NCBI GenBank assembly: GCA_021784255.1
Contig: JAJXSZ010000189.1
Coordinates: 1 to 6,215, forward strand
Direction of reading: 5' to 3'
Length of the DNA stretch: 6,215 nt
From: Pseudomonadota bacterium
GTDB taxonomy: Bacteria; Pseudomonadota; Alphaproteobacteria; Acetobacterales; Acetobacteraceae
Numbering within the stretch: position 1 is the first letter of the stretch; each line of letters opens with the position of its first letter. The position numbers and the translations under genes were made by a program. The notes beneath the pieces were generated by a model. It was given only the letters and a program-made list of their open reading frames with translations. It was not told the origin of the DNA and ran no database searches. This document shows, piece after piece, positions 1-5,189 of the stretch.

Positions 1-1757
1 CCGTGGCTCTGGCACGCGAGATCGTCGGCTTTCCGCGCCATCTCTCCCAGCATGTCGGCGGCTTCGTGCTGACGCGCGACATCCTTTCCGAGACCGTGCC
101 GATCGGTCCCGCTGCGATGGCCGACCGCTTCTTCATCGAGTGGGACAAGGACGATATCGACGAGCTCGGCATCATGAAGGTGGATGTGCTCGCGCTCGGC
201 ATGCTGAGCTGCATCCGCCGGGCACTCTCGCTGCTGCGCGCACGCGGGCTGGAGTTCGACGATCTTGCCGTGATCCCGCAGGACGACCCGCTGGTCTATG
301 CCATGCTCTGCCGCGGCGACAGCATCGGTGTGTTCCAGGTCGAGAGCCGGGCACAGATGAACATGCTGCCGCGCCTCGCCCCGCGTTGTTATTACGATCT
401 CGTGATAGAAGTGGCGATCGTCCGCCCCGGCCCGATCCAGGGCGACATGGTCCACCCCTATCTGCGCCGCCGCCAGGGGCTGGAGCAGGCCGAATACCCG
501 GCACCCGACCCCGCGCACGGGCCGCCCGACGAGCTCAAGCGCGTCCTCGGGCGCACACTGGGTGTGCCTCTGTTCCAGGAGCAGGCGATGCGTATCGCCA
601 TCGAAGCCGCACATTTCACGCCGGAAGAGGCGAACCGGCTGCGTCGCTCGATGGCGACGTTTCGCAACCTCGGTACCATCCGCACCTTCCACGACAAGAT
701 GGTCGCAGGCATGATGACGCGCGGCTACGCGCGGGATTTCGCCGAGCGCTGCTTCCACCAGATCGAAGGATTCGGCACCTACGGCTTCCCGGAAAGCCAC
801 GCGGCCAGCTTCGCACTCCTTGTCTATGTCTCGGCCTGGATCAAATGCCACCACCCGGCGGTGTTCGCGGCGGCCCTGCTGAACGCGCAGCCGATGGGTT
901 TCTACGCGCCGGCGCAGATCGTACGCGATGCACGCGAACATGGTGTCGCTGTGCTGGGGGTGGATGCGCAGGCGAGCGTCTGGGACTGCGCCGTGGATGC
1001 GGCAGGCTGTCTGCGTCTCGGCTTTCGCCTGATCGCGGGATTCCGGGCGGAATGGGCAGAACAGTTGGTGACGGCGCGCGGGGCGGGGTTCGCGGACTTC
1101 GCCTCGCTTGCCCGCGCTATGCCACGCGCAGCACTGCTCGCCCTCGGCGAGGCGGACGCGCTCGGAAGCCTCGGGGCCGCGCGGCGCGAGGCGTTGTGGT
1201 CGGCCCTGGGCTGGAGGGGAAAGGACCGGGAGGCGGAGCGCAAGCTGCTGACGGCGGACGAAACGCCCCCCACGGCGCTGCGCCTGCCCGCGCCGCCTTC
1301 GGCAGAGTCGGTCATCGAGGACTACGGCAGCACCGGCCTGTCGCTGCGCGCGCACCCGCTGGGCTTCCTGCGCGCGGGGCTGGCGGCGGAGCATGTCATG
1401 ACCTGCGCCCAGGCTGCCGTTGCCCCGGACGGCGCGCGCGCCGCGGTCAGCGGCTTGGTGCTGATCCGCCAGCGCCCGGGCAGCGCCAGCGGCGTCGTCT
1501 TCGCCACCCTCGAGGACGAGAGCGGCATCGTGAATGTGGTGATCTGGCCGGATGTCTCGGCGCGCTATCGCGCGGCCCTGCTCGGCTCGCGGGTGCTGCG
1601 CGCGGAAGGCCATATCCAGCGCTGGCAAGGCACAGACGGTACGGCCGTGGTGCACCTCGTAGCGACCCGCCTGCTGGACGAAAGCCAGGCGCTGGCACGT
1701 CTCGATGCTCCGCCGGGCCGCGGCGACGAACTGCCGCGCTCGCGCGATTTCCGTTGA
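1..1757 (+). CDS. dnaE2: Error-prone DNA polymerase DnaE2 (ImuC), C-terminal part; 5' end outside window
   Basis: This is the C-terminal ~584 residues of a C-family DNA polymerase of the DnaE2/ImuC type, which copies past DNA damage with ImuA and ImuB and causes damage-induced mutagenesis. The frame is open to the left edge (first full codon at base 3), so the PHP domain and the first two catalytic aspartates are missing; full DnaE2 is roughly 1,050-1,150 residues. Visible in order (residue 1 = codon at base 3): palm segment with IMKVDVLALG, whose D61 matches the third catalytic Asp of Pol III alpha (the KFDFLGL motif); PGPIQGDMVHPY near 142-153; fingers motif EQAMRIAIEAAHF near 194; the DnaE2-typical stretch YGFPESHAASFALLVY near 260 followed by LLNAQPMGFYAPAQ; a helix-hairpin-helix-like region near 340-400; an OB-fold near 480-560 (SGLVLIRQRPG, FATLEDESGIVNVVIWPD); and the usual SRDF-type C-terminus. 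In alphaproteobacteria it normally follows imuA-imuB under LexA control; neither gene nor a LexA box is in view. No frameshift or missing motif is seen. Confidence 0.96.
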   Translation, partial: VALAREIVGFPRHLSQHVGGFVLTRDILSETVPIGPAAMADRFFIEWDKDDIDELGIMKVDVLALGMLSCIRRALSLLRARGLEFDDLAVIPQDDPLVYAMLCRGDSIGVFQVESRAQMNMLPRLAPRCYYDLVIEVAIVRPGPIQGDMVHPYLRRRQGLEQAEYPAPDPAHGPPDELKRVLGRTLGVPLFQEQAMRIAIEAAHFTPEEANRLRRSMATFRNLGTIRTFHDKMVAGMMTRGYARDFAERCFHQIEGFGTYGFPESHAASFALLVYVSAWIKCHHPAVFAAALLNAQPMGFYAPAQIVRDAREHGVAVLGVDAQASVWDCAVDAAGCLRLGFRLIAGFRAEWAEQLVTARGAGFADFASLARAMPRAALLALGEADALGSLGAARREALWSALGWRGKDREAERKLLTADETPPTALRLPAPPSAESVIEDYGSTGLSLRAHPLGFLRAGLAAEHVMTCAQAAVAPDGARAAVSGLVLIRQRPGSASGVVFATLEDESGIVNVVIWPDVSARYRAALLGSRVLRAEGHIQRWQGTDGTAVVHLVATRLLDESQALARLDAPPGRGDELPRSRDFR

Positions 1758-1758
1758 A

Positions 1759-1776
1759 ACCGGCCGCCGGGCCGGT
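1759..1776 (+). terminator. Hairpin just after dnaE2 stop, possible weak terminator
   Basis: Two bases after the dnaE2 TGA, the arms ACCGGCC (1759-1765) and GGCCGGT (1770-1776) form a 7-bp GC-rich stem with a 4-base loop. No immediate T-run follows; only a pyrimidine-rich ATTTTCTCTCC stretch about 15 bases later. It may help end dnaE2 transcription, but it lacks the full intrinsic-terminator signature. Confidence 0.3.
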
Positions 1777-1936
1777 CGCCTTGCGCCATCCATTTTCTCT
1801 CCCCGGCACCACGCTGCAAATATCCATCCAATTATCCTACTGTGAAATACTACCCGCTCAACCTCATTGAGATGGCACCAATGGGACTTTGTTGGAATTT
1901 TAGGTAGTAAATATCGAAGCATATTGGAGTGATATT

Positions 1937-2083
1937 ATGACGCATCAGGTTACGTCGTTCGGGAAAATCATGAAGATGGAGATCATTCCATCGCATGATT
2001 TTCCTGTTGCCTGTATCAACCCCACAAGCATGGATAAGCGCCGCTTATCCATGGCCGTTGGCAGCCTTTCCCTTTCGTGGTGA
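1937..2083 (+). CDS. Possible small ORF, 48 aa, unknown function
   Basis: An ATG at 1937 is preceded by GGAG (1926-1929) with 7 bases of spacing, a good Shine-Dalgarno placement, and the frame stays open to TGA at 2081-2083. The peptide begins MTHQVTSFGKIMKMEI and ends VGSLSLSW. A weak promoter-like pair, TTGTTG (1889-1894) and TATCGA (1912-1917) with 17 bases between, lies upstream. I recognise no domain, signal peptide or membrane segment. Against it being a gene: two strong hairpins (1962-2004 and 2029-2053) fall entirely inside the frame, and codon use is unlike the neighbours. It could be a leader peptide over a structured RNA, a remnant of a longer gene, or chance. Confidence 0.2.
   Translation: MTHQVTSFGKIMKMEIIPSHDFPVACINPTSMDKRRLSMAVGSLSLSW
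1962..2004. repeat. Compound hairpin, 11 bp + 6 bp stem
   Basis: The outer arms GGAAAATCATG (1962-1972) and CATGATTTTCC (1994-2004) are exact reverse complements. Inside them, GATGGA (1975-1980) pairs with TCCATC (1987-1992) around a 6-base loop, separated from the outer stem by AA on one side and G on the other. The whole can form one long interrupted stem of 17 bp. There is no T-run after it on the + strand, so it is not a standard intrinsic terminator. Confidence 0.75.
2029..2053. repeat. Near-perfect palindrome, 12-bp arms with 1-base centre
   Basis: The arms CATGGATAAGCG (2029-2040) and CGCTTATCCATG (2042-2053) are exact reverse complements around a single C at 2041. As DNA it is a dyad suited to a dimeric protein; as RNA it gives a stable hairpin once the centre opens. 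It lies 24 bases after the compound hairpin. A mobile-element end, an operator, or a dispersed palindromic repeat are all possible. Confidence 0.75.
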
Positions 2084-2105
2084 CGACGCCCTCCCTCGGT
2101 CAAGC

Positions 2106-2183
2106 CCGGCCAGTGGCCGGCGTCTCTGGCGCGCCAGGCTCTCGACCAGCAAGGTGACGCGCATCCGGCTCTCCACCGCCGGA
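2106..2183. repeat. Three further short inverted repeats in the gap
   Basis: CCGGCC (2106-2111) pairs with GGCCGG (2115-2120) over a 3-base loop; CTGGCGCGCCAG (2126-2137) is a perfect 12-base palindrome; TCCGGC (2164-2169) pairs with GCCGGA (2178-2183) over an 8-base loop. Each alone could be chance in GC-rich DNA; together with the stronger hairpins upstream they suggest a structured segment. Confidence 0.4.
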
Positions 2184-2209
2184 AGCCCCGACTGATGCGT
2201 CACGCATCA

Positions 2210-2369
2210 CAATCCGCGAAAACTCCCCCCAAACCGACCCTGGCGGCGGCAGAACGCCGGCCGCGTTCCTATTCTCGCCACATTCCTCACCACACTCCGC
2301 GCGTCTTTCACACCCGGTCTTCCCTCCCCTCCTTTGGCTGATCCGTGCCTATTCGAGGAGAACACCCCC
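2210..2369 (+). other. Pyrimidine-rich leader upstream of the RlpA-like gene
   Basis: These 160 bases sit between the hairpin-rich region and the RlpA-like start. They are markedly C/T-rich on the + strand, especially 2303-2335. I could not find a convincing -35/-10 pair, riboswitch or RNA gene here. A promoter for the 2370-3915 gene pair is expected in or just upstream of this segment, but the sequence does not identify it by eye. Confidence 0.4.
2356..2360 (+). promoter_or_regulatory. Ribosome binding site of the RlpA-like gene
   Basis: AGGAG at 2356-2360 lies 9 bases before the ATG at 2370. It decides the start: the frame is open further upstream, but only this ATG has a strong Shine-Dalgarno and is followed at once by a signal peptide. 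Confidence 0.75.
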
Positions 2370-2987
2370 ATGACATCTCCGGCCGGCTTTGCACGCCGTA
2401 TCCTGCCGCACCTTATGGCATCCTTGCTTCTCGCCACCCCGGCTCTCGCGGCGCAGCCGGCGACACCAGCCGCGCCGACGAAGCCGCTGCGCAAGTCCGC
2501 GCGTGCCCGCCGCGCCCTGCAGCAGCACCCGCTGCTGCGCAAGCACCTCACGGAAGCGGAAGTGGCCAGCGCCAGCGAAGCGCCGGCCCCGCTGCGCCGG
2601 ACCGTCAGCACCTATCTCGCCGATGGCCAGGCCCGGCTACGCGACGCGTCATTCTGGCGGCCGGCAGGCGCCTGGCATCCCGCGCGCCTGCGCCTCGGCT
2701 GGGAACAGACCGGCCTTGCCTCCTGGTATGGCGGCCCCGGCTGGCAGGGGCGGCGCACCGCCGCCGGCACCCGGTTCAACCAGGATGAACTGACGGCAGC
2801 TCACGCGACGCTGCCTCTCGGGTCGCGCGTCCTGGTCACGGTTCCTGCCACCGGCCGCTCCGTTGTCGTCACCATCACGGACCGGCCGGGCACGCGCAGC
2901 CGCATCATCGACCTTTCGCGTGCAGCCGCGGCGCAGCTCGGCATCCTTCTTCAGGGTGTCGCCAGGGTCGAGCTCTCCCGCCTATAG
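2370..2987 (+). CDS. Secreted RlpA-family (double-psi beta-barrel) protein, active-site Glu replaced
   Basis: A 205-residue exported protein of the RlpA family. RlpA proteins bind septal peptidoglycan and in some bacteria act as lytic transglycosylases on glycan strands lacking stem peptides. Residues 1-27 form a Sec-type signal peptide: Arg 9-10, hydrophobic MASLLLATPALA, likely cut after A27. There is no lipobox Cys, so it should be soluble in the periplasm, unlike lipoprotein RlpA of E. coli. Residues 30-110 are an Ala/Pro/Arg-rich linker. The double-psi beta-barrel covers about 114-203: GLASWYGGPGWQGRRTAAG, LTAAHATLPLGSRV, GRSVVVTITDRPG, RIIDLSRAAAAQLGI. By spacing, H145 and D171 match the family's catalytic His and Asp, but the catalytic Glu position is T134 (TAAGTRF instead of ANGE-type). 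No C-terminal SPOR domain is present. The ATG is chosen on AGGAG 9 bases upstream. It probably shares a transcript with the Hint-like gene 7 bases downstream. The altered site suggests peptidoglycan binding rather than cleavage (inference). Confidence 0.9.
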   Translation: MTSPAGFARRILPHLMASLLLATPALAAQPATPAAPTKPLRKSARARRALQQHPLLRKHLTEAEVASASEAPAPLRRTVSTYLADGQARLRDASFWRPAGAWHPARLRLGWEQTGLASWYGGPGWQGRRTAAGTRFNQDELTAAHATLPLGSRVLVTVPATGRSVVVTITDRPGTRSRIIDLSRAAAAQLGILLQGVARVELSRL

Positions 2988-2994
2988 TGGGGGT

Positions 2995-3915
2995 ATGACC
3001 CCCGTCGCCGGCTCGACCGCGCTCCCCGCCGGCACGCTGGTCCGGCTCGCTTCCGGGTGGCAAATGCCGATCGAGGAGCTGGCGGCCGGCGCCGTCCTCG
3101 ATAGCGGGGCCGTCGTCGTGTCGGTGGCCGCATTGCTGCGTGGCGCCGTGCCGGACGCCGTGTCGCTCGCCGCCGGAGCCTTGACCCAAGGCGCACCTGC
3201 AGCAGACCTTGTTCTCTCGCCGCTGCAATGGATCGTCTTCGCCGACCGCGTCGCGCCGGCAGGCGCGCCGGATGATGGCGCACCGGATGATGGCGCACCG
3301 GCAGGCGCGCCCGGTGATGTCGCGCCGGCAGGCGCGCTGGCCAATGGCATCACCATCCGCCGTCTCTCCACTGCCCCGCTCGATTGGTATGCGCTCGCGG
3401 TCGATCGCGCGTCGACGCTGACGGCTGCAGGCGTGAGCCTGCCCTTGCCGGGACCTGCGGGCCTCGCCGCTCATCTGCGTCCGCTGGCCGCCGGTCCGGC
3501 GTTGGAAGCGCTCCGGGCTCGTCTTTGTCCGCCCGCGCCGCCATCGCTGCGGCTCATGCTGGGCACGCAGGAACTCCCGCTGGCAGTCGCCTCCGATCGA
3601 CTGGAAGCAATGCTTCCCGCCGGAAATGAAGCAACGGCAACCGTTCTGCAGCTGATCTCGCCGCCGGGTCGGCCGCGCGGCACTGCGGACCTGCGCCGCT
3701 TCGGGATCGCCATCCGCGCGGTCGAGCTGGATGGCGCCGCGCTGGCACTCGACGATCCCGGGTTTGGCGACGGGTTCTATCCGGTCGAGCGCCGCGACGA
3801 CGTGTCCTGGCGCTGGACCAACGGCAACGCCAGGCTGAGCCTGCCCGCATCGGCCTTCCCACGCGCCCTGGTGCTGCACCTGACGTCGTGGCACACGCAT
3901 CTTGAACCAGCGTAA
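2995..3915 (+). CDS. Degenerate Hint_2-domain-like protein, function unknown
   Basis: A 306-residue protein whose first ~150 residues resemble the Hint_2 (Hedgehog/intein-like) domain found in many alphaproteobacterial secreted proteins. Family-like landmarks: ALPAGTLVRLASGWQMPIEEL (9-29, compare CFPAGT...PVE.L), DLVLSP (71-76, compare DLLVSPDH), NGITIRRL (118-125) and WYALAVDRASTLTAAGVSLP (131-150, compare YWHVELDRHDVLLAEG). The self-cleavage residues appear lost: A9 stands where the Cys is expected, Q78 where the SPDH His is, and Ala where the later His residues lie. A low-complexity insert, GAPDD/APAGA units, spans 86-114. The C-terminal part (about 235-306, with GDGFYPVERRDDVSWRWTNG and LVLHLTSWHTH) looks like a beta-rich domain I cannot name. 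No signal peptide or membrane segment is evident. The ATG at 2995 follows the RlpA-like stop by 7 bases; GGGGG (2989-2993) is very close to it, so initiation may depend on translational coupling. Longer starts would overlap the RlpA-like gene. The long open antisense frame here reads as a GC-rich shadow. Confidence 0.75.
   Translation: MTPVAGSTALPAGTLVRLASGWQMPIEELAAGAVLDSGAVVVSVAALLRGAVPDAVSLAAGALTQGAPAADLVLSPLQWIVFADRVAPAGAPDDGAPDDGAPAGAPGDVAPAGALANGITIRRLSTAPLDWYALAVDRASTLTAAGVSLPLPGPAGLAAHLRPLAAGPALEALRARLCPPAPPSLRLMLGTQELPLAVASDRLEAMLPAGNEATATVLQLISPPGRPRGTADLRRFGIAIRAVELDGAALALDDPGFGDGFYPVERRDDVSWRWTNGNARLSLPASAFPRALVLHLTSWHTHLEPA
3251..3337 (+). repeat. In-frame short tandem and direct repeats in the Hint-like gene
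   Basis: An 18-base sequence (TCGCGCCGGCAGGCGCGC) occurs exactly at 3251-3268 and 3320-3337. Between them are 15-base units at 3262-3276, 3277-3291 and a partial third at 3292-3306, encoding GAPDD, GAPDD, GAPAG. Unit lengths are multiples of three, so expansion or contraction would keep the frame. It lies in the presumed loop between the SP motif and the NG motif of the Hint-like fold, a place where length change would be tolerated. Confidence 0.8.
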
Positions 3916-4099
3916 CCTGGGCCGCCTATCCAGCCGCTCGATCTGGCGCCGGCGCGGTGCCGGGTGCGATCGCGCAGCCTGCGTATCGTTCATTTACCGC
4001 ATCGTTACTCTTCAGCACCGCCTCTGGCGGCAGCGCATGATGCTCGGGATTCGAAGACGCCTACCAGCCTTCATGACAGCGAGGAACGCCGGCACCGCC

Positions 4100-5029
4100 A
4101 TGCAGAACGTTGTGGCTCACGTACATGCCTGTACGGTATTCTATTCTTTTATGCGCGTGCGCGTCGCGCTCGCTGCCAGCGCACGCTCCATCACCAACCC
4201 CCAGTTGCGCACAGCCGCGGGCGCCATCCCGGTCGGCCAGAAGGGACTGGTCGAGCGGCCCAATTGGGGCGGGCTGCCGGAAATCGAGGTTCAGGCCATC
4301 ATCGAGCGGGATCTGTTTCCCCAAAACTATGTTCTGTCTTTCGAGATCGACGGCACGGCTTATTCTGTTCCGATGCGCGACATCGTCGACCTGGAGCGCC
4401 AGATTCATAGCCAGAGCCTGGAGCCGGTCTTCCGGCGATCGATCGAAGCCTGGCGCGCGTCACATCCCGGCGAGACGCCGCGGATGCTCGACATCGGCGG
4501 GCGGGCGCGCAGCGGGCGCCAGCGCAGCGACGACTATCCCGGATGCGACGTATCGGTGATGGATATCAAGGCGGATCCCGGGGTGGACATCGTCGGCGAC
4601 GTTCACGAATTGAGTCGTCTAGCGCCGGCGGAGACATTCGATTTCGCGCTGTGCGTCGCGGTGTTCGAACATCTGCTGATGCCATGGAAAGCCGTGATCG
4701 AAATCAACCACGTGCTGCGGCCAGGCGCGGTGATGCTCATCTTCACTCACCAGACCATCGGCATGCACGACCGTCCCTGGGATTTCTGGCGGTATTCCGA
4801 CGATGCCTGGCCCGCCCTGTTTAACGAAGCGACGGGCTACGCGATCGAGCAGACACTGCTGGCGGATTTCATGCACATCGTGCCGGCCAATTATTATGCC
4901 TCACATCCGCATGGGGAACGGGCCGGCGGGTTTCAGGGCTCGTCGGTGCTGGTGCGCAAGATTGGCTCGCCACGCGTGTCATGGCCCGTCGACGCCGGTC
5001 CGCTCCTGCGGGAAGCCTATCCAGGCTAG
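4100..5029 (+). CDS. Class I SAM-dependent methyltransferase (Methyltransf_11-like), start uncertain
   Basis: A soluble Rossmann-fold methyltransferase that transfers a methyl group from S-adenosylmethionine; the substrate is unknown. From the ATG at 4100 it has 309 residues. Motif I is MLDIGGRARSG (129-139); an acidic second strand follows in VSVMDIKADPGVDIVGD (152-167, ribose-contacting Asp likely D155); motif IV is FDFALCVAVFEHLLMP (180-195); then LRPGAVMLIFTH (206-217) and HDRPWDFWRYSDDAW (223-237), a stretch typical of small methyltransferases in glycan or surface-polymer clusters. The N-terminal ~110 residues (VERPNWGGLPEIEVQAI, DLFPQNYVLSFEIDG) form a separate lead-in I do not recognise. 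The start is not settled: in-frame ATGs lie at 4037, 4040, 4073, 4100 and 4151. 4100 has GAGGAA 13 bases upstream, rather far; 4151 best fits the change to GC-rich codons but has no Shine-Dalgarno. About 185 bases separate it from the Hint-like gene, with no clear promoter, and it is convergent with the repeat-protein gene. A role in surface glycan or lipid methylation is inference only. Confidence 0.85.
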   Translation: MQNVVAHVHACTVFYSFMRVRVALAASARSITNPQLRTAAGAIPVGQKGLVERPNWGGLPEIEVQAIIERDLFPQNYVLSFEIDGTAYSVPMRDIVDLERQIHSQSLEPVFRRSIEAWRASHPGETPRMLDIGGRARSGRQRSDDYPGCDVSVMDIKADPGVDIVGDVHELSRLAPAETFDFALCVAVFEHLLMPWKAVIEINHVLRPGAVMLIFTHQTIGMHDRPWDFWRYSDDAWPALFNEATGYAIEQTLLADFMHIVPANYYASHPHGERAGGFQGSSVLVRKIGSPRVSWPVDAGPLLREAYPG

Positions 5030-5038
5030 AGCAACCTC

Positions 5039-5118
5039 CGGCCGGCTTGAGCGGAAGGCGCTGGAGCTGCCGGGCGGATCTGACGCTGGATCCGTTGCAA
5101 GCCGGCCGCAGCTGCGGC
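5039..5118. repeat. Inverted repeat and adjacent palindrome after the methyltransferase gene
   Basis: CGGCCGGCTTG (5039-5049) and CAAGCCGGCCG (5098-5108) are exact 11-bp inverted repeats with 48 bases between. Overlapping the right arm, GCCGCAGCTGCGGC (5105-5118) is a perfect 14-base palindrome. They begin 10 bases after the methyltransferase stop and may act as a processing or transcription-end structure, but no T-run follows on the + strand. Confidence 0.5.
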
Positions 5119-5135
5119 GCCGGCCAGGTATGCGC

Positions 5136-5170
5136 AATACAAAAGGGCCGCCCCGAGCGGAGCGGCCCTT
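5136..5170 (-). terminator. Rho-independent terminator of the repeat-protein gene
   Basis: Read on the minus strand, AAGGGCCGC pairs with GCGGCCCTT (arms 5162-5170 and 5143-5151) as a 9-bp GC-rich stem with a 10-base loop, and the stem runs directly into TTTTGTATTG. It begins 19 bases after the TGA at 5190-5192. The U-rich tail is on the minus strand; on the + strand the stem is followed by TTCCCC, so it would work only weakly for the convergent methyltransferase gene. Confidence 0.88.
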
Positions 5171-5189
5171 CCCCGACCAGGGCCGGCTC

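Larger units (their letters stand above)
1938..2202. repeat. 11-bp inverted repeat pair spanning 265 bp
   Basis: TGACGCATCAG at 1938-1948 and its exact reverse complement CTGATGCGTCA at 2192-2202 bracket the hairpins and the small ORF. The right copy also takes part in a local hairpin, TGATGCG/CGCATCA (2193-2199 and 2203-2209). The arrangement resembles short terminal inverted repeats of a small non-autonomous element, but I see no clear target-site duplication and no transposase, so this stays tentative. Confidence 0.35.
1821..2209. other. AT-rich, hairpin-dense intergenic region
   Basis: No confident gene lies between dnaE2 and the RlpA-like gene. The part 1821-2010 is about 40% GC by hand count, far below its surroundings. 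The stretch 1848-2209 holds a string of inverted repeats: TACTACC/GGTAGTA (1848-1854 and 1903-1909), CATTG/CAATG inside it (1865-1869 and 1879-1883), a compound hairpin at 1962-2004, a near-perfect palindrome at 2029-2053, CCGGCC/GGCCGG (2106-2120), the 12-base palindrome at 2126-2137, TCCGGC/GCCGGA (2164-2183) and TGATGCG/CGCATCA (2193-2209). Possible readings are a structured RNA gene, a decayed or non-autonomous mobile element, or a cluster of intergenic palindromic repeats. The sequence alone does not decide; the composition shift suggests a different origin from the flanking genes. Confidence 0.6.

Noticed and set aside
140..1870. Long open frame on the + strand overlapping dnaE2
   Set aside because: Its Arg/Pro/Gly/Ala-rich product has no recognisable motif, while the other frame shows a full DnaE2 motif series. 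It is a GC-rich shadow.
1995..2195. 66-codon open frame on the + strand in the hairpin-rich gap
   Set aside because: No Shine-Dalgarno, no recognisable motif, and it crosses several inverted repeats. The frame at 1937 has better start signals.
2043..2201. Minus-strand frame starting at a GTG near 2201 and ending in the 2029-2053 palindrome
   Set aside because: About 50 Arg-rich codons with no ribosome binding site and no family resemblance; not supportable as a gene.
3251..3337. CRISPR-like repeat array
   Set aside because: Units are 15-18 bases, adjacent or overlapping, and in frame within a coding region; there are no regular unique spacers and no cas genes.
2905..3993. 362-codon open frame on the minus strand opposite the Hint-like gene
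   Set aside because: Its product is low-complexity and Arg-rich with no domain, and it overlaps two genes. The + strand frame carries Hint-like motifs and follows the RlpA-like gene with operon spacing.
3902..4099. Extended methyltransferase start at TTG 3902, overlapping the Hint-like gene
   Set aside because: The added residues are Arg-rich and unlike a methyltransferase N-terminus, the start codon is weak and no Shine-Dalgarno precedes it.
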